From the NCBI GenBank assembly GCA_965658765.1, contig CBFHTO010000005.1, positions 18,800 to 82,799 of the forward strand: a stretch of DNA of 64,000 nt, read 5' to 3'. Below are positions 60,062-64,000 of the stretch, piece by piece (the first letter of the stretch is position 1; each line of letters starts with the position of its first letter). Both the position numbers and the translations under genes were made by a program. The notes under the pieces were generated by a model. It did not search any database and was not told where the DNA came from. It saw only the letters and a program-made list of their open reading frames with translations. Source of the stretch: Glaciecola sp965658765 (GTDB lineage Bacteria > Pseudomonadota > Gammaproteobacteria > Enterobacterales > Alteromonadaceae).

Positions 60062-61363
60062 ATGCCACAAACACATTTAACCGATACGTTATTTTCATCT
60101 CTTTCGATCCACCCTACGGTAAAAGCAGGGCTAGATGCGCTTGGTTTCGACCAATGCACACCTATACAATCGATGAGTTTACCTCAATTACTCGCTGGGA
60201 GTGATATTGCAGGCCAAGCACAAACCGGAACGGGCAAGACCATTTCATTTTTGGTCGCTACCTTCCATCATCTGCTCACTAACCCAATAGAAGACCACAA
60301 ATCGAATCCTCGCGCAATCATAATGGCACCCACAAGGGAACTTGCCGTGCAAATATACAATGATGCTAAACTAATTAGTGAGCACACTGGTTTATCGGTT
60401 GCTGCTATTTATGGAGGCGAAGGTTACGAAAGTCAACGCCAACAATTAGAAAAAGGCGTAGATATTCTAATAGGTACTACCGGGCGCATCATTGATTACT
60501 ACAAACAAGATGTTTTTAATTTAAAGCATATCCAAGTTGCTGTGCTCGACGAAGCTGATCGCATGTTCGATTTAGGCTTTATCAAAGACATCAGGTATTT
60601 GTTTAATCGTATGCCCGAACCGAGCAAGCGTTTAAGCATGCTGTTTTCAGCAACCTTAAGCTTCAGAGTACAAGAACTAGCGTACGAACACATGAATAAT
60701 CCAATACATGTTCAAGTTGCACCTGAAACCAAAACGGGTACGCGAATTTCGGAAGAACTTTTTTATCCAAGCAATGAAGACAAGCCCCTCTTGTTGCTTA
60801 CTTTAATGGAAGAAGAGTGGCCTGATAAAGCGATTGTCTTTGCAAACACCAAGTGGGATTGCGAAAAAGTCGCGGCTTGGCTTGAAGCAGATGGTCACCG
60901 AGTGGGTCTGCTTAGCGGTGATGTTCAACAGAAGAAACGCATGAGTATTCTTGAAGACTTTACCAATGGTAACATCGACGTCTTAGTCGCAACAGATGTA
61001 GCGGCAAGAGGTTTGCATATCGATAAAGTCACGCACGTATTTAATTACGACTTACCAGACGACGCTGAAGATTACGTACACCGAATTGGCCGAACAGGTC
61101 GTGCAGGTGAATCTGGTATCGCGATTAGTTTTGCCTGCGAGCGCTACGCTCAAAACTTGACGGCCATTGAGGTATATATTGGGCATGACATTCCAGTAAC
61201 TGATTACAACCCATTGCACTTGTTAGACGACGTGAAGCCACCTCGGATGCCTACTCGAAACCGCGGGCGCAAAGGTCCACGTTCGGGCCAACGCAGAGAT
61301 AGTGGACGCAGTAATCAAAATCGCGGACCGCGCCAGAGTGCACATAAAAAGAAAGCTCAATAA
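60062..61363 (+). CDS. rhlB: ATP-dependent RNA helicase RhlB
   Basis: RhlB unwinds structured RNA for the RNase E degradosome. The 433-residue protein has the Q-motif FDQCTPIQSMSLP, AQTGTGKTISFLVA, PTRELAVQI, the DEAD box VLDEADRMFDLGF, FSATLS, and HRIGRTGRAGESG. The tail is basic and arginine/glycine-rich (RGRKGPRSGQRRDSGRSNQN). The position opposite trxA and before gppA matches E. coli and supports RhlB rather than another DEAD helicase. Confidence 0.95.
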   Translation: MPQTHLTDTLFSSLSIHPTVKAGLDALGFDQCTPIQSMSLPQLLAGSDIAGQAQTGTGKTISFLVATFHHLLTNPIEDHKSNPRAIIMAPTRELAVQIYNDAKLISEHTGLSVAAIYGGEGYESQRQQLEKGVDILIGTTGRIIDYYKQDVFNLKHIQVAVLDEADRMFDLGFIKDIRYLFNRMPEPSKRLSMLFSATLSFRVQELAYEHMNNPIHVQVAPETKTGTRISEELFYPSNEDKPLLLLTLMEEEWPDKAIVFANTKWDCEKVAAWLEADGHRVGLLSGDVQQKKRMSILEDFTNGNIDVLVATDVAARGLHIDKVTHVFNYDLPDDAEDYVHRIGRTGRAGESGIAISFACERYAQNLTAIEVYIGHDIPVTDYNPLHLLDDVKPPRMPTRNRGRKGPRSGQRRDSGRSNQNRGPRQSAHKKKAQ

Positions 61364-61397
61364 AGAGCGCACGATAAGGCCTTAGCGGAAGCCATAA

Positions 61398-62933
61398 ATG
61401 TTAGATAAGCAAGTCATTATTAACGAACTTAGCACAAAAAGTATTCAGGACGAATACTACGCTGCTATCGATTTGGGCTCTAACAGCTTTCATATGGTGA
61501 TCGTTAGGATCCTAGCTGGAAGCTTACAGGTCGTCAGCAAGAATAAGCATAAAGTAAGGCTTGCTGGTGGTCTCAATGCTGATAATGAATTATCTGATGA
61601 GGCGATAGCGCGTGGTTTAGACTGTATCCGTAATTTTGCAGAGAAATTACAAGACATACCGCCAGAAAACGTAAGAGTGGTCGCGACCGCCACTCTTCGC
61701 CTAGCCAGCAATGCACAGCAGTTTATCAAACCCGCAGAACAACTCCTTCAGCATAAAATTCAAGTCATCACCGGGGATGAAGAAGCAAAACAAATCTATC
61801 TCGGAGTGGCTTACACTTCAGCGAACCAAGGCAATACCTTAGTAATTGACATTGGCGGTGCAAGTACTGAAGTCATAATAGGTAGAGACTTGCAAGCCCT
61901 GCACTTAGTCAGCATGGACATGGGGTGTGTAACCTTCATGGATAGATATTTTGTTGGGGGTGAATTAAAGCAAGAGAACTTTGAGGCAGCAACACTCGCT
62001 GCAACTGAGATCATAGCGTCAAACGTAGACGCTTTTCAGTGTTTTGATTGGCAACAGTGTTTAGGCGCATCTGGCACTCCACAAGCAGTCACTCAAATTT
62101 TGGTCAAACAAGGTATAAACGATGCTATTCGATTATCTTATCTCTACGAATTAAGAGAGACCTGCATTAAACAAAAGCAAGTAGATGACTTATCAATTGA
62201 AGGATTACCTCTTACTAGGCAAGCTATTTTCCCAAGTGGTTTGGCAATCCTCATCGCGTTATTTGAAAGTCTCGGCATAGACAACATGCAAATTTCTGGT
62301 GGCGCGCTAAGGGAAGGCATCATTTATGGCATGCTTGATAATTTTCAGCAAGTAGACAGGCGTCAACAAGGGATTAATCAATTAATCTCGAGATTCCGCA
62401 TCGACAAGGAACAAAGCCTCAGAGCAGTGCAAGTTGCGGATTCACTTTGTCAGCAAATGTGCGAACAAGCCTCATTTTGTGATTTCGACACCAAAGGTTT
62501 AGTGCTTGCTGCCGCAGCCTTACACGAGCTGGGATTACACGTAGGATACAAGTCTTATCATGAGCATGGAGCTTATATTCTTGATCATGTTGAAATCACG
62601 GGTTTTACCAGTCTTCAAAGAATGATGATCCGTGACTTAGTGAAACTGCATCGCCTTGACGTGACACCCTTTGCGTTATCAAACTATAGTAATGACCTAC
62701 AAGTAATGTTGGCGAGTTGCTTACGGATTTTACGTTTAAGCGTGATCCTAATTGGTCGGCGCAAAAATTTAGCGATACCATCAGTAACGCTTAAGCTCTA
62801 CGGAGATGCATGGGAGCTTAATATGCCAAGGTCGTTAAAAACAAAACACCCCCTAATTCATACTGAACTGATCCACGAGTGCTGGTTACAACATAAAGCA
62901 GGGTGGAGCCTGAGTATCAAACTAAGCGATTAG
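61398..62933 (+). CDS. gppA: Guanosine-5'-triphosphate,3'-diphosphate pyrophosphatase / Ppx-GppA phosphatase
   Basis: GppA converts pppGpp to ppGpp, and relatives degrade polyphosphate. The 511-residue protein has the ASKHA fold opening YYAAIDLGSNSFHMVIVRI, VVATATLRLASNAQQF, ITGDEEAKQIYLGV and VIDIGGASTEVIIGRD, then an HD-like C-terminal domain (AAAALHELGLHVGYKSYHEHG). Gene order rhlB-gppA identifies it as GppA rather than Ppx. It overlaps the convergent ubiB end by four bases. Confidence 0.92.
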   Translation: MLDKQVIINELSTKSIQDEYYAAIDLGSNSFHMVIVRILAGSLQVVSKNKHKVRLAGGLNADNELSDEAIARGLDCIRNFAEKLQDIPPENVRVVATATLRLASNAQQFIKPAEQLLQHKIQVITGDEEAKQIYLGVAYTSANQGNTLVIDIGGASTEVIIGRDLQALHLVSMDMGCVTFMDRYFVGGELKQENFEAATLAATEIIASNVDAFQCFDWQQCLGASGTPQAVTQILVKQGINDAIRLSYLYELRETCIKQKQVDDLSIEGLPLTRQAIFPSGLAILIALFESLGIDNMQISGGALREGIIYGMLDNFQQVDRRQQGINQLISRFRIDKEQSLRAVQVADSLCQQMCEQASFCDFDTKGLVLAAAALHELGLHVGYKSYHEHGAYILDHVEITGFTSLQRMMIRDLVKLHRLDVTPFALSNYSNDLQVMLASCLRILRLSVILIGRRKNLAIPSVTLKLYGDAWELNMPRSLKTKHPLIHTELIHECWLQHKAGWSLSIKLSD

Positions 62934-64000
62934 TCGCTTAGTTTACGATAAGAATAAGCCCAAGCAACAAGTGCAAGCCCGCCACTTAAAACAGAAAACA
63001 ACCAATGTTTATCTAAGGCGTGTAAACCCGTTGATACCACAGTGAATGTAATTGCAAATTTTCCTGCTAACCTAGCTTTGTGAATATTGGCACTTTGTCG
63101 CATCCTATCTTTGTGTTGTTGCTCTAGTTGCGGCCCCAGGCTGCGCATACTTCGCAAAGATTCAAACAGTAGATCGGGCATTTCAGGCAGCTTCTCGGAC
63201 CAAAAAGGTAGATTTTCCTTTATTTGCTTATACATGGCTTTGGGACCGATTTGTTCCTTCATCCAATTTTCTAAAAAAGGCTTTGCGGTTTGCCACAGGT
63301 CGAGTTGAGGATACAGTCCTCTTCCTAAGCCTTCGACATAAAGCAAGGTCTTCTGGAGCAAAACTAACTGCGGCTGAACTTGCATATTAAATCGACGAGC
63401 CGTATTGAATAATTGCAGTAACACATTTCCAAAGGATATATCCGCCAGAGGCTTTTGAAAAATAGGCTCGCACACAGTGCGTATGGCCATCTCAAATTCG
63501 TCGATGTTGGTGTCTTGAGGGACCCAACCAGAATCGACATGCAACTCAGCAACTTTACGATAATCGCGATTAAAAAACGCAATAAAGTTTTCGGCTAAAT
63601 AACGTTTATCCTGTTTGTTGAGAGTGCCTACTATGCCGTAGTCAATGCCAATGTATAAGGGATTTTCAGGGTGCTCATAAGATACAAAGATATTACCCGG
63701 ATGCATGTCTGCATGAAAAAAACTGTCTCGAAATACTTGTGTAAAAAAGACTTCTACGCCTCTCTCTGCCAGCAACTTTAAATTAGTGTTTTGTGCTTTT
63801 AGTGCTTCAATGTTCGACACTGGTATGCCGTATATCCTTTCCATCACGATCACGTTTTTTCGGCAATGATCGCTGTAAAAATGGGGAACATAAAGCGCTT
63901 CTGAATTTTCAAAACTGCGTTTAATTTGTATACCATTTGCAGCTTCTCTAAGTAAGTCTAGCTCATCTAATATGGTGCGTTTATACTCCTTAACTACCTC
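62930..64000 (-). CDS. ubiB: Ubiquinone biosynthesis ATPase/kinase-like protein UbiB (partial)
   Basis: UbiB is an atypical kinase-like ATPase needed for ubiquinone synthesis. About 356 residues are visible; the frame is open to the right edge, so the N-terminal part (with the KxGQ motif) lies outside. Visible landmarks are DELDLLREAANG, VIVMERIYGIPVSN, the catalytic-loop-like FFHADMHPGNIFVS and the metal-binding GIDYGIVGTLNKQDKRY. Two C-terminal hydrophobic segments anchor it (about the last 45 residues). An internal GTG at 63853 should not be taken as its start. Confidence 0.96.
   Translation of the reverse strand, partial: EVVKEYKRTILDELDLLREAANGIQIKRSFENSEALYVPHFYSDHCRKNVIVMERIYGIPVSNIEALKAQNTNLKLLAERGVEVFFTQVFRDSFFHADMHPGNIFVSYEHPENPLYIGIDYGIVGTLNKQDKRYLAENFIAFFNRDYRKVAELHVDSGWVPQDTNIDEFEMAIRTVCEPIFQKPLADISFGNVLLQLFNTARRFNMQVQPQLVLLQKTLLYVEGLGRGLYPQLDLWQTAKPFLENWMKEQIGPKAMYKQIKENLPFWSEKLPEMPDLLFESLRSMRSLGPQLEQQHKDRMRQSANIHKARLAGKFAITFTVVSTGLHALDKHWLFSVLSGGLALVAWAYSYRKLSD

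Overview
The window reads as chromosomal DNA of a marine gammaproteobacterium of the Alteromonadales type. Pointers are the sodium-driven polar-flagellum protein MotX, the trxA / rhlB-gppA / rho block, the ubiD-fre pair, a large TonB-dependent receptor beside a tryptophan-halogenase homologue, and an AT-leaning base composition. No rRNA, tRNA, CRISPR or prophage genes were recognised. Both window edges cut genes: purT on the left and ubiB on the right.

Layout. 1-8.4 kb: purT (partial), motX, ubiD-fre, a secreted M28 peptidase, a periplasmic solute-binding-like protein, an anchored thioredoxin-like protein and a glutaryl-CoA dehydrogenase. 8.5-14.4 kb: an unknown exported protein, two tandem alkaline phosphatases in one operon ending in a clear terminator, with a PhoB-box-like repeat upstream, then a DUF481-type outer-membrane barrel protein and a small membrane protein. 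14.38-16.00 kb: a complete IS3-family element with 18-bp inverted repeats and an A6G frameshift site. 16.2-16.9 kb: a flavin-reductase-like protein.

17.0-38.7 kb is the most distinctive region and is interpreted as a peptidoglycan (muropeptide) scavenging locus. It holds a beta-lactamase-fold lipoprotein, alanine racemase, a sodium:solute symporter, MurQ, a NamZ-type (DUF1343) exo-muramidase, an amidase, an RpiR/MurR-type regulator, an M14 carboxypeptidase, a NagX-like membrane protein, a TonB-dependent receptor, a flavin-dependent halogenase homologue, a lipoprotein fusing an AmiD-like amidase to a PBP4B-like serine hydrolase, and an NhaC-type transporter. Three divergent promoter regions here (alr/symporter, rpiR/M14, nagX/receptor) share a 17-bp motif close to WGGAATANTTTATTMYT, a candidate operator for the RpiR regulator. 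Inferred flow: uptake of cell-wall fragments through the receptor, periplasmic removal of peptides and MurNAc, sodium-driven uptake of the sugar, MurQ cleavage, and D-Ala recovery by racemase. No MurNAc kinase is visible in the window.

38.7-64 kb is mostly housekeeping: a glyoxalase-fold protein with an aldehyde dehydrogenase, a DUF1244 protein, a molybdenum-cofactor and molybdate-uptake cluster (moaA, moeA, moaB, moaD, moaE, modABC; moaC not present), a Tat-exported dienelactone-hydrolase-like protein, purA-yjeT, a CnoX/YbbN-like co-chaperone, several small exported or membrane proteins, a hybrid histidine kinase, a PCu(A)C copper chaperone, purEK, rho, trxA, rhlB, gppA and ubiB.
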